Shown here: positions 23,921 to 31,478 of the stretch, in pieces
How positions within the stretch are numbered: the stretch's first letter is position 1
How the letters are laid out: each line of letters begins with the position of its first letter
Origin: Ignavibacteria bacterium UBA2333
Lineage (GTDB): Bacteria; Bacteroidota; Ignavibacteria; Kapaibacteriales; Kapaibacteriaceae
DNA length: 32,934 nucleotides
NCBI GenBank assembly: GCA_002344895.1
Contig: DDUR01000086.1
Span: forward strand, 61,264-94,197
Direction of reading: 5' to 3'
Position numbers and translations under genes: made by a program
The notes under the pieces: model-generated
The model's database searches: none
Told to the model about the DNA's origin: nothing
Seen by the model: the letters and a program-made list of their open reading frames with translations, nothing else

Positions 23921-25035
23921 AAGACCTCGTTGAAGCCAATATAGAATTGTATGTCACCTTGATGTGTGCCAACATCAAATCGAAGTCCAATTCGCTCATC
24001 TTCGTCGAGTAGGAATCGTATTCCTGCGCCAACACCAACGTGGAAGCCAAGGACAGACATTTTATCAAGAACTGTTGCAACCTGGCCTAAATCTGCGAAC
24101 GCAACGGCTCCGAAGCGCCACCAGACGGGAATTCGCACTTCATTTTGCCAGGAGAATGCTGTACGATCACGGTATCGTGCAATGTAGACGCCCCGTAGGT
24201 TTGACTCACCGCCAATCCGGGGTTGAGTTTGAAACTTTGGACGGCCAGTAGTTGAAGAGTAAAGAATATGTCCAGCGTACAAGATCTTCTTGCCGAGAGG
24301 AACATAACCGCGGAGATCAATAGACGTAATCACGGCCTCAAACTCACTGCCAAGTGCATTATCGTAGGCAACCATGGCAGCGTCAATGTACCAACCGTTC
24401 TGTGCGCTAAAAATGTTGTCGCGTGTATCGAAGAGTATAGCCGGTCCAACACCAGCCTGGAAACCACCCTCTGAACCTGTGATCTCGCGTCGACCGAGAG
24501 GACCTACTGTTCCGTCCGTGCGCGGATCGATACCAAGAATGGCATCATGTCGTGCATCAAATCGAATACCAGCTGCAAGGCCATTTCCAACAGATTTATC
24601 AGTTACGGATCGATATGCAGAGAATGTAAACTTGACGCCCTCAGGGCGATACGTCTCAATGTTCACAGGTGATGTAGAATTTCCAAAACCATAGAAATCG
24701 TAGGGAAACTTGAAATACTCAACAAAACCAGTAATGCGCCATCGTTCTCGATCGAGATACAACTCCGGATAGAGGCCCATTCCATACTGAAGTTGCTGCG
24801 TAAGCTGAGTACCTATAACAAGAGCAGAAGGTCGTTGTGTTACAGTGTCTTGCCGAAGTGTAAGTACCATGCCGACACCACCTTGAAAACGAGTTTCTGG
24901 TGTATAGGCAAGGTAGGGGACAACGATGGCGTGGACGCCTGTCGACGATGACTTTGTATTCTGATGTGGAAGTGAATCAAGCTCACTCACATTTAATGAC
25001 GTAAGCAGAAGGTGAGTTAGCAGTTGATAGATCAT
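23917..25035 (-). CDS. Omp85-superfamily outer-membrane barrel without POTRA domains
   Basis: 372 residues from ATG 25035, which forms an ATGA overlap with the DUF547 gene; the TTG at 25053 is less likely. The sequence resembles the 16-strand barrel half of BamA/TamA-type surface antigens: YLAYTPETRFQGGVGM, DNIFSAQNGWYIDAAM, RIGGESNLRGVYIARYRD (the family's GG-x-x-x-RG loop with R-YRD) and an aromatic end FYIGFNEVF. No POTRA repeats precede the barrel. A hydrophobic N terminus (MIYQLLTHLLLTSLNVS) is a weak signal peptide. It probably lies in the outer membrane; role unknown. Confidence 0.85.
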   Translation of the reverse strand: MIYQLLTHLLLTSLNVSELDSLPHQNTKSSSTGVHAIVVPYLAYTPETRFQGGVGMVLTLRQDTVTQRPSALVIGTQLTQQLQYGMGLYPELYLDRERWRITGFVEYFKFPYDFYGFGNSTSPVNIETYRPEGVKFTFSAYRSVTDKSVGNGLAAGIRFDARHDAILGIDPRTDGTVGPLGRREITGSEGGFQAGVGPAILFDTRDNIFSAQNGWYIDAAMVAYDNALGSEFEAVITSIDLRGYVPLGKKILYAGHILYSSTTGRPKFQTQPRIGGESNLRGVYIARYRDRTAFSWQNEVRIPVWWRFGAVAFADLGQVATVLDKMSVLGFHVGVGAGIRFLLDEDERIGLRFDVGTHQGDIQFYIGFNEVF

Positions 25036-25778
25036 TGTACGTTTAACGACCAATCATAGTCGGCAAACGTTACAGTTAGGGGGCGAACGGGGCGGTCGAT
25101 ACCAGCGTGCTGGTACAGAAAGTCGACTATGCCGGCGGGATTCCCACCAAAATCGGCGATAAACCATTCAAAGATCTTGCTGACACGAGCGGTACGCGCT
25201 GTCGTGTCAATAACATTATGACGTCGATCACGCACGAACTGACGGCATTGATCATCAAGCTGGCCTTGAAGATCAGCAGCAGTATAGGCTTCTGACCGAA
25301 GTGGTGGACAAGAAACTGCTGCACAGACGAGGGCCATGTGGATACGTGCATCACCACGGGGCCTAAGAACATTATTCTCAATATGGTCGAGTGACACCAT
25401 TCCCGTGTGGGTTGAGACAAGAGGAGCCTTCCACACGGAGGGATATCCTTGGATTGATATATCACGAATCGATCGAATGGGAAAGTGTTGTGAGACAATG
25501 TGCAACGTAGCTGCGTTGTACACATTAATCCAATACGCCGTACGCTCATCCTCTGACATACTGGCCATTACAACCTTCGACATTGCAGTGAGATACGTAG
25601 ACAGGCGTGTATCACGTTTCAGGCGCGCATAGTCAACACGACCATTGGAGACAACGTCCTTGAGCACAGCAGATAACAATGAATGGTCGACGCGGGCAAC
25701 ATTCTTACTGAATGAAACAGCAGCTGTGAAAGTACAGGCGATTACAACGACGGCGATGATTGCGGTTCTGACGATCAT
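25032..25778 (-). CDS. DUF547 exported protein
   Basis: 248 residues. A signal peptide or anchor (MIVRTAIIAVVVIACTFTAAV) precedes the DUF547 domain: GRVDYARLKRD, DERTAYWINVYNAATLHIV, HIENNVLRPRGDARIHMALV and CAAVSCPPLRSEAYTA, the family's C-A-x-x-SCP. Distant relation to transglutaminase/papain-like folds has been proposed for DUF547; activity here is unknown. The last 20 codons contain one copy of the dispersed 16-mer. Coupled to the outer-membrane barrel by ATGA, so the two products may work together at the envelope. Confidence 0.87.
   Translation of the reverse strand: MIVRTAIIAVVVIACTFTAAVSFSKNVARVDHSLLSAVLKDVVSNGRVDYARLKRDTRLSTYLTAMSKVVMASMSEDERTAYWINVYNAATLHIVSQHFPIRSIRDISIQGYPSVWKAPLVSTHTGMVSLDHIENNVLRPRGDARIHMALVCAAVSCPPLRSEAYTAADLQGQLDDQCRQFVRDRRHNVIDTTARTARVSKIFEWFIADFGGNPAGIVDFLYQHAGIDRPVRPLTVTFADYDWSLNVQ
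25078..25093 (+). repeat. Dispersed G-rich 16-mer, copy 3, inside DUF547 coding sequence
   Basis: AGGGGGCGAACGGGGC, one mismatch from copy 1. On the coding (minus) strand it is read as RPVRPLT near the protein end. Confidence 0.6.
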
Positions 25779-25817
25779 CCTGCAATATGGTCACAAAAAC
25801 GAAGTACCTTCGCTGTT

Positions 25818-26708
25818 ATGGCAAGAACACTTCATAATAAGCTCGACCGCATCGCACAGCTTGGACTCCAGCCACATCCGGAAGGTGGATACTATGCAGA
25901 AACCTTTCGATCGTCGATACTGACTCCTACGTCGAGAGGCATTCGCCCAGCGAGCACGGCAATCTGGTTCCTACTTGGTACTGACGACGTAAGCACATTT
26001 CATCGGTTAGCGCATGAAGAACATTGGTGTTGGCATGAAGGGCTACCGGTAACGCTTCATGTGATCAACGAAGAGGGGGACTACAGCACAACAACTATTG
26101 GCTCGTTCGATGACGGATATCTACCGGCACTTGTCATCCCGGCGAATGTCTGGTTTGGAGCAAGTGTCGTGCCAAAGGAATTCTCCGGGAGGATTCTCCC
26201 GGAGAGTGAAGACGGGCAGCCAAAGGAATTCTCCGGGAGTATTCTCCCGGAGAGTGAGGAAGGGCAGCCAAAGGAATTCTCCGGGAGTATTCTCCCGGAG
26301 AGTGAAGACGGGCAGCCAAAGGAATTCTCCGGGAGTATTCTCCCGGAGAGTGAAGACGAGCGGCCAAAGGAATTCTCCGGGAGTATTCTCCCGGAGAGTG
26401 AAGACGAGCAATCAAAGGAATTCTCCGGGAGTATTCTCCCGGAGAGTGAAGACGAGCAATCAAAGGAATTCTCCGGGAGTATTCTCCGGGAGAGTGAGCG
26501 GCCATCAACAAACGGCGATCAAAGGTCCGAACGGCCTGACGAACGAGATGCATTAGTCGGTCCTACTTCCCAGCACGACTACACACTCATAACTGCAATT
26601 GTTGCTCCAGGTTTTGACTTTCAGGACTTCGAGCTTGCATCGAGGGACGATATGTTGGGCAAGTATCCGGCACTTCGGGACGTTGTGGTACGACTCACCA
26701 GACCGTAG
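25818..26708 (+). CDS. DUF985 cupin protein interrupted in frame by seven palindromic repeat units
   Basis: 296 residues. Residues 1-118 carry the front of the DUF985 (cupin_5) fold: LGLQPHPEGGYYAETFRS, STAIWFLLGTDDVSTFHRL, EHWCWHEGLPVTLHV and VIPANVWFGASVV. The fold resumes at about residue 254 with YTLITAIVAPGFDFQDFELA. Relatives pass from WFGAS to this strand with a short loop; here residues 119-230 are seven 16-residue units (PKEFSGSILPESEDGQ type) plus a short linker. Without them the protein would have the normal length of about 160-185. The insert is hydrophilic and likely a disordered loop on the barrel. Family function is unsettled. Whether the product still folds is unknown, but the frame is intact. 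Confidence 0.88.
   Translation: MARTLHNKLDRIAQLGLQPHPEGGYYAETFRSSILTPTSRGIRPASTAIWFLLGTDDVSTFHRLAHEEHWCWHEGLPVTLHVINEEGDYSTTTIGSFDDGYLPALVIPANVWFGASVVPKEFSGRILPESEDGQPKEFSGSILPESEEGQPKEFSGSILPESEDGQPKEFSGSILPESEDERPKEFSGSILPESEDEQSKEFSGSILPESEDEQSKEFSGSILRESERPSTNGDQRSERPDERDALVGPTSQHDYTLITAIVAPGFDFQDFELASRDDMLGKYPALRDVVVRLTRP
26172..26507. repeat. Seven tandem 48-base palindrome-bearing units inside the cupin gene
   Basis: Units begin at 26172, 26220, 26268, 26316, 26364, 26412 and 26460. Each has an AAGGAAT flank, a G-centred TCTCCGGGAG, ATT-type spacer, a C-centred TCTCCCGGAGA and a GTGAAGACG tail. Unit 7 has a G-centred second monomer, like a direct repeat. The 48-base length keeps the frame. 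Units differ by one or a few bases, so the array is young. Confidence 0.95.
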
Positions 26709-26712
26709 GAAA

Positions 26713-26749
26713 TCTCCGGGAGAACTCTCCGGGAGAAATCTCCCGGAGA
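26713..26749. repeat. Palindromic element, three monomers, just after the cupin stop
   Basis: TCTCCGGGAGA at 26713 and 26726 and TCTCCCGGAGA at 26739, each 13 bases apart, preceded by the same AGGAAA flank as other copies. Confidence 0.9.
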
Positions 26750-26786
26750 GTTGCGATGTGGTTTGGACTGCCAGACCAAAAGGAAA

Positions 26787-26810
26787 TCTCCCGGAGAAAT
26801 CTCCCGGAGA
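26787..26810. repeat. Palindromic element, two C-centred monomers
   Basis: TCTCCCGGAGA at 26787 and 26800, 13 bases apart, preceded by CCAAAAGGAAA, nearly the flank of the units in the cupin gene. Confidence 0.9.
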
Positions 26811-26821
26811 ATTGTGATGGT

Positions 26822-26837
26822 AGGGGGCGAAAGGGGC
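26822..26837 (+). repeat. Dispersed G-rich 16-mer, copy 4, between palindromic elements
   Basis: AGGGGGCGAAAGGGGC, an exact match to the copy at 20811. It is flanked on both sides by palindromic elements. Confidence 0.75.
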
Positions 26838-26846
26838 ACAAGAAAT

Positions 26847-26870
26847 TCTCCGGGAGAATCCTCCCGGAGA
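26847..26870. repeat. Palindromic element, G-centred plus C-centred pair
   Basis: TCTCCGGGAGA at 26847 and CTCCCGGAGA at 26861, forming a near-perfect hairpin with a short loop. Confidence 0.9.
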
Positions 26871-26928
26871 ATGCATAACCCTGCTTGATAATTATGTGGT
26901 GCAACACGCAAAATCTATCATTTGCGTC

Positions 26929-26936
26929 TATCTTTG
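26929..26936 (+). promoter_or_regulatory. Candidate -7 element for the YgiD gene
   Basis: TATCTTTG matches TAnnTTTG, 36 bases before ATG 26973. No TTG is found at the -33 position. Confidence 0.35.
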
Positions 26937-26972
26937 CGAGAAGCCTTTTGCACCCCTTGGATACCTCGGAAC

Positions 26973-27851
26973 ATGCGCCGATCAACCTTTCTCACTCTTG
27001 CCGGAGCTGCTATGACGACAACATCACTCGGTGGGTTGACATCACTTATCGATGCTCTTCCTTCCGATTCGAGAGAAATGCCCGTCTTGTTTATCGGCCA
27101 TGGTTCTCCCATGAACGGAATCGTTGATAGCGAGTTTAGCCGTGGTTGGCACACCGCTGTAAAGGATATTCCTACACCGTCCGCAATCTTGGTCGTGTCC
27201 GCTCATTGGCTCACAAAGGGCACGTTCGTAACGGCAATGGAACAGCCCAAAACGATTCATGACTTTGGAGGATTTCCGGAAGAGCTGTTTAAGGTTCAGT
27301 ATCCGGCACCTGGTAAACCAGAACTCGCACAGGAACTCTCAAGTATTGTCACTATGACAAACGTAGGACTCGACCACGATTGGGGACTGGATCACGGCGC
27401 ATGGACAATTCTGCGTCGTATGTATCCCGATGCCAGTATTCCTGTTCTACAACTCAGTATAGACTATCACCGTCCAGCACAATTCCACTACGATCTTGCC
27501 AAACAACTCGCTTCTCTTCGTCGGAAACGCGTCTTGATCGTCGGTAGCGGAAACATTGTCCATAACCTTCGGATGGTTGCATGGGACAAACTGGATGATA
27601 AAGAATTCGGTTATGACTGGGCACTTGAGATTAGTGATGTGTTCAAAAAGAAGATCCAAAGCAAAGAACATCTAGGATTGATCAACTACTCAGATCTTGG
27701 AGAAGCAGCTAAACTGGCGATTCCTACACCAGATCACTACTATCCTCTTCTCTACACACTCGGGCTTCAGTCACACAAGGATGACGTACACATCTTTAAT
27801 GATAAAGCCGTAGGTGGTTCACTCACAATGACAAGCTTGAGGATTGGATGA
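26973..27851 (+). CDS. ygiD: YgiD-type 4,5-DOPA extradiol dioxygenase with a Tat-like signal
   Basis: 292 residues from ATG 26973; an in-frame earlier start is less likely. The N terminus MRRSTFLTLAGAA looks like a twin-arginine signal, unlike E. coli YgiD (262 residues, cytoplasmic). The catalytic domain is close to YgiD throughout: LFIGHGSPMNGI (H43), VVSAHWLTKG (H78), IHDFGGFPEELF, LDHGAWTILRRMYPDA (H141), PVLQLSIDY, GSGNIVHNLR (H197) and PTPDHYYPLLY. The family opens DOPA-type catechols with a metal held by histidines. Natural substrate here is unknown. Coupled by ATGA to the next, secreted protein. Confidence 0.9.
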   Translation: MRRSTFLTLAGAAMTTTSLGGLTSLIDALPSDSREMPVLFIGHGSPMNGIVDSEFSRGWHTAVKDIPTPSAILVVSAHWLTKGTFVTAMEQPKTIHDFGGFPEELFKVQYPAPGKPELAQELSSIVTMTNVGLDHDWGLDHGAWTILRRMYPDASIPVLQLSIDYHRPAQFHYDLAKQLASLRRKRVLIVGSGNIVHNLRMVAWDKLDDKEFGYDWALEISDVFKKKIQSKEHLGLINYSDLGEAAKLAIPTPDHYYPLLYTLGLQSHKDDVHIFNDKAVGGSLTMTSLRIG

Positions 27852-29677
27852 TTCGTAGGGTAGGTGCACTTGCAGTCATAGCAAAGATTGTCTTACTCGC
27901 AGTGAAACTTCATGCGGGTGATACGAAAAGTATGATCTGTATGGAAGAAACTTCTCAGCTGTCGTCGAACGGCAGATATCTGCATGTACAAGGTTACGAT
28001 GTATATCGCGTTTATGATCTCGATAGTCAAATCTGTATATATACACTACGCTATGGTGACGAATACCTTGATGATAAGTATAAAAATGACATGTTGTCTC
28101 GTCAGGTTGCCGTATCCCCTAGTGGAGATGTTCATGTGACGTGTCGTAGCGGTGGAAACCTTGAGTGGTTTCAAACTGGAGAGAAGGTGCCATTCTTTGT
28201 GCACCGACTTGGCTTAGATGGTGTGATGTCCATCGAGCTTCTTAACGATTCCTTGGCCGTCGTACTGCGCAGCAAAAGTGATGGTACCGAAGTCAATTAC
28301 ATTGCTACTCGTGGACAAATCGTCAGACGGATCCATTTGATGCATGTAAAGAGCAAGGATCATATAGCAATCGGCAGCGACTTGGTTGCGTACAGCAAGA
28401 ACGATAGCATGTACATCAAGGGTACTAGCAGCACGTCAATAGGAATTGCCAGCTACAAACCGTTAAAGATCATTGGCGATTACGGTGTAATTGCTTTTAA
28501 CCATCAAGGTGAAGTCTTTATATCTGTTGACGTGAAAAATTCCAAAGCACGAATTGAGGCAAGAAACGTTTTAGGAGCATTCGGTGAGCACTATTTTGTA
28601 TTAGACACGAATCAAGGCTTTGTACTGAAGTATCAATGCCGTGATAATAAACTTGTTGACACCCTAGCAACAAGGATTCAATCAGCCGTTATATCAAAGA
28701 ATGTACTGAAGATCTTTACAGTAGACTCTACGTCGGCAATCATTGATCTTGAGGACAATCAACGTCCAGAACTTTTGTTTTTAGGTGATTATCCAGACTT
28801 TGATAACTATCGTGCTGGTACGATCGTTAACGCGAATATGCGAATGACAGATATACTGCGACATGGAGAACATACAAAGGTAAACTACATATACAGTTAC
28901 GATACAGTGCAAACTTTTGAGCACCCGACACAAGACGCAATTATTCTCTCGTGTGCAGGAGAGGGGGCGAGTTGGTACAGTTTGCTTGATGGACTAAATA
29001 TTCGTAATACAGTTTTCTCTGTACCAGCCTACATGTGTCGAGTAGAACATCGTGACGATGGATGGTACGCCGTATTCGCCGCATTGCAGCATGAGGGTGA
29101 GACTGATTCCATTCGCATTTCTTTGGCGATACTTGATTCCAATTACGAGGAGGACGCGTGTGACAGATTATTCGATCCGTTCTTTCGGCAATTGCAGGCT
29201 GACACGTATGCAATCGTGAGGGTACACGATACAAGATTGAATTCGGATCCTCAATCGCGTTCGTATCGCCGATTGTCGCACGACGGACAGGTAGTGACAA
29301 AGTATGTGAAGAACAGCGTAGTACAACGAAATGTTAAGACGGGTATCGTATATCGAGAGATGGTTGTTCCAAGTGATATTGTTGAAGGAGAAGTATCATA
29401 TTTTGTTTCCAAGCGCACTGGTCAGGTCGTTATGAGTGCTGGTGGGCATCTTTGGATCACCACAAGACTTGATACACTTCGTCGAAATATCCTTCAACCA
29501 GTCCGTATCAACACTCTTCATGGTCAATCGTACGTGGACGTGTATCAAAGTACCGGAAAGAAACTAACAACGTTGAGAGTACATCGGGGAGTTGTGGTAG
29601 TTAGGCCTTCACTTTTGCGTCAAGGCGCATCCTACCTGCTTCCGAAAAACAAATCTGGGCGTCCGATTGCGTTATAA
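27848..29677 (+). CDS. Large secreted protein, possible type IX sorting tail, family unknown
   Basis: 609 residues. A signal peptide (MIRRVGALAVIAKIVLLAVKLHA) is followed by many beta-type stretches (NGRYLHVQGYDVYRVYDLD, FVSKRTGQVVMSAGGHLWIT) that could form a propeller, though I cannot define repeats. The last 50 residues (YVDVYQSTGKKLTTLRV, then VVVVRPSLLRQGASYLLP) resemble type A type IX sorting domains: a V-x-VY-xx-G-x strand and a later L-xx-G-x-Y-xx strand. By eye its base composition and codon use are more AT-rich than its neighbours. It overlaps ygiD by 4 bases. Function not known. Confidence 0.72.
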   Translation: MIRRVGALAVIAKIVLLAVKLHAGDTKSMICMEETSQLSSNGRYLHVQGYDVYRVYDLDSQICIYTLRYGDEYLDDKYKNDMLSRQVAVSPSGDVHVTCRSGGNLEWFQTGEKVPFFVHRLGLDGVMSIELLNDSLAVVLRSKSDGTEVNYIATRGQIVRRIHLMHVKSKDHIAIGSDLVAYSKNDSMYIKGTSSTSIGIASYKPLKIIGDYGVIAFNHQGEVFISVDVKNSKARIEARNVLGAFGEHYFVLDTNQGFVLKYQCRDNKLVDTLATRIQSAVISKNVLKIFTVDSTSAIIDLEDNQRPELLFLGDYPDFDNYRAGTIVNANMRMTDILRHGEHTKVNYIYSYDTVQTFEHPTQDAIILSCAGEGASWYSLLDGLNIRNTVFSVPAYMCRVEHRDDGWYAVFAALQHEGETDSIRISLAILDSNYEEDACDRLFDPFFRQLQADTYAIVRVHDTRLNSDPQSRSYRRLSHDGQVVTKYVKNSVVQRNVKTGIVYREMVVPSDIVEGEVSYFVSKRTGQVVMSAGGHLWITTRLDTLRRNILQPVRINTLHGQSYVDVYQSTGKKLTTLRVHRGVVVVRPSLLRQGASYLLPKNKSGRPIAL

Positions 29678-29733
29678 TGGCACGACATTCCAAATCGATA
29701 ACGGTCAGCACAGTTTTGAACTGAAACAATACC

Positions 29734-29763
29734 TTGCCAATTCCCCGGATTCCCGTATTTTTG
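29734..29763 (+). promoter_or_regulatory. Bacteroidota-type promoter of tRNA-Lys
   Basis: TTG at 29734-29736, 19 bases of spacer, then TATTTTTG at 29756-29763, an exact fit to TTG-N19-TAnnTTTG. The tRNA starts 4 bases later. Confidence 0.8.
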
Positions 29764-29766
29764 TCC

Positions 29767-29840
29767 GCTTCCTTAGCTCAGCTGGCTAGAGCAACTGACT
29801 CTTAATCAGTGGGTCCGGGGTTCGAGTCCCCGAGGGAGCA
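29767..29840 (+). tRNA. tRNA-Lys, anticodon CTT
   Basis: 74 bases, folding as a standard cloverleaf. The acceptor stem GCTTCCT pairs with AGGGAGC (one G-U), the D stem GCTC with GAGC, the anticodon stem ACTGA with TCAGT around loop CTCTTAA, and the T stem CGGGG with CCCCG around TTCGAGT. Anticodon CTT is at 29801-29803. No CCA is encoded after the discriminator A. Confidence 0.97.
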
Positions 29841-29848
29841 CTCTTCGC

Positions 29849-29890
29849 AAAGGTAAGTCGTTTACAGATAACGACTTACCTTTTCTCTTT
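29849..29890 (+). terminator. Rho-independent terminator of tRNA-Lys
   Basis: AAAGGTAAGTCGTT (29849-29862) pairs over 14 bases with AACGACTTACCTTT (29870-29883) around a 7-base loop, then TCTCTTT continues the T-rich run. Confidence 0.9.
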
Positions 29891-29998
29891 TTGGTCTTGT
29901 AAGCATCGTGCAAGATTCGATGTAAATAGTATTCTGTCGATGGCGTAATTAGATGTGTATAAAGTCGATCTGACATCGAGCAGTAATCAACGACGTTG

Positions 29999-30286
29999 TC
30001 AAGACGCTGAGGCATACTGACGCATAGCTGTAAATCCTTCCGGCGTTACTTTACGCATCGTGACTAACGGAATCCCCGTCTCCGCTGGGACATCGACTCT
30101 TTCTTGCTCACAAAGACCATCACCCTCTAGTTCGAGCATCATTAGTCGAACGACGTCGTTGGTAATGTCACGGGAAAACGGCAGGCCAGTCGACGTGCGT
30201 AGTTCACTGAGGAACTGGTCCGGTCAGAAGTGTTTGCCTGCCGGCATCTTCGCTGCGGATTTGAGGAGCAGGATTTCCGTATGCAT
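29999..30286 (-). pseudogene. Small gene with an internal TGA
   Basis: From an ATG at 30286, with AGGA about 8 bases upstream, the frame runs 20 codons (MHTEILLLKSAAKMPAGKHF) to a TGA at 30224-30226. It then stays open in the same frame for 74 further codons (PDQFLSELRTSTGLPF to MRKVTPEGFTAMRQYAS) and ends at 29999. The second part reads like a real protein, with TPEGFTAM as in small winged-helix proteins. I read this as a nonsense-mutated gene, or a sequencing error. No family recognised. It lies next to phage-like genes. Confidence 0.6.
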
Positions 30287-30414
30287 AAAGATGTTCCTAG
30301 GAATAGTGCGTTTGTGAAGGTCGGTTCTAGTTTACCTCTTGCTGATAATCCTTTGAGTTACATTTTGATCGCGCGAGTGAGTTGCCTTTGGTCCGACAAT
30401 ACTTCTGCCCATAA

Positions 30415-30828
30415 TTACAAAAGATGCGATGTGACAATCTTGTTCGTTATCTCCACCGCAACCTTAGTCAAAACGTCCTTTGAGAAACTACCAACTTTCT
30501 CAAGTATGTTCCTCGTTTGGCCCCACACTTCTTTGTCTCGGATGAGATCAAGAAGTTCGTGCCCGTCAAACGTTAAACCATAGATCTTTACTCTACTAAC
30601 TGGACCAAACATGAAGTTACTAACTGACCCACGGGCAAACCCTTTCTCAACAAGCATTGCCATATGATGCGCTGTAACGATAGTGCGGCCTTCGACAGGC
30701 AGATCTTCATCAAATGCCTTTGGGTTACTTTTGACAAAGTCTTCTTCTGATATGCCTGAATCGGATTGTGCAGGCAATTCATCAACATCAATCATTATCT
30801 GCCTGAGCAGGGACCAGTCGCGTTTCAT
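30415..30828 (-). CDS. DUF2513 protein, often phage or mobile-element linked
   Basis: 137 residues. MKRDWSLLRQIMIDVDELP at the start, AHHMAMLVEKGFA in the middle and VKIYGLTFDGHELLDLIRDKEVW, then LEKVGSFSKDVLTKVAVEITNKI, follow the DUF2513 pattern, a small winged-helix-like family common in prophages and islands. Function unknown. The gene stands alone, preceded by an AT-rich gap (30829-30902) with no promoter I can define. Confidence 0.85.
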   Translation of the reverse strand: MKRDWSLLRQIMIDVDELPAQSDSGISEEDFVKSNPKAFDEDLPVEGRTIVTAHHMAMLVEKGFARGSVSNFMFGPVSRVKIYGLTFDGHELLDLIRDKEVWGQTRNILEKVGSFSKDVLTKVAVEITNKIVTSHLL

Positions 30829-30902
30829 TCAAAAGTCCTGTAGAAGGTGTTTGAGAAAAAACAATGATCGAAGATAGTATATTCAAATAGTTTTCACTCC
30901 CT

Positions 30903-31373
30903 CTACCGCATCGCGTTCTGCGTTTCGACCCCCTTCGACACGAGGTAAATGTCATTGCCCTTCAGCACACCGACAATCTTCGTGGCGTTGATTGCCGCAG
31001 TGACCTCGTCGAGCTTCGTCATAAGCATCCGGGGCTGCGCTGCGGTTGCCTCAGCGACGCTCTTCCAGAGCTGATCATCACGTAGGATCCATTCTCGGTC
31101 GGAAGATCCACTGAGGCGTGAAGCGTCACCGACGAGCGCTAGCATCGGACTATCGATGCGACCACAAGAGGCAAATGACGTCGGCGAGGAAAGCACCGGA
31201 TCGAGCAGGCCGCTGACGATGCCGGACAAGATACCCGTGACGCTGGCCGTAATAGCAGCTCCCAAAAAGGGGTTGATGCCGATGGCCGTCTTGAGGAACG
31301 GTGACGTCAGAACAATGTCTACGATGAATGCTGTAGCTGCCTTCTTCAGGGCTCCAACCAACAAGCAGAACAG
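30903..31373 (-). pseudogene. Fragment resembling the end of a phage tail tape-measure protein
   Basis: About 155 residues, with an upstream stop at 31374-31376 and no ATG; the only early start is TTG at 31364. The first half is hydrophobic (AIGINPFLGAAITASVTGIL). The second (MLALVGDASRLSGSSDREWI, LKGNDIYLVSKGVE) resembles tape-measure ends that carry a LVGD/E-A motif and a GNDIYL-type tail. I read it as a truncated prophage remnant, but the match is by eye and modest. Confidence 0.5.
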
Positions 31374-31452
31374 TCAACGGAATGAATCAGCAACTAGAAT
31401 CTCTCCGAGGGTCCATTCCCGCTTTTAGTTCACGGCTTTGTCGTTTTAGGAA

Positions 31453-31468
31453 AGGGGGCAAAGGGGGC
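31453..31468 (+). repeat. Dispersed G-rich 16-mer, copy 5
   Basis: AGGGGGCAAAGGGGGC, two mismatches from copy 1. It lies just beyond the stop of the SRPBCC gene. Confidence 0.6.
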
Positions 31469-31478
31469 AAACTCCTCG

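Noticed and set aside
26172..26507. CRISPR-like array
   Set aside because: Units are contiguous 48-base repeats with no unique spacers, they lie in an open protein frame, and no cas gene is present.
30224..30226. TGA as selenocysteine
   Set aside because: No stem-loop of SECIS type is evident just after it and the flanking sequence matches no known selenoprotein.
31405..31411. CCGAGGG as an attachment-site copy of the tRNA-Lys 3' end
   Set aside because: Only 7 bases match, which is expected by chance; no longer copy was seen.
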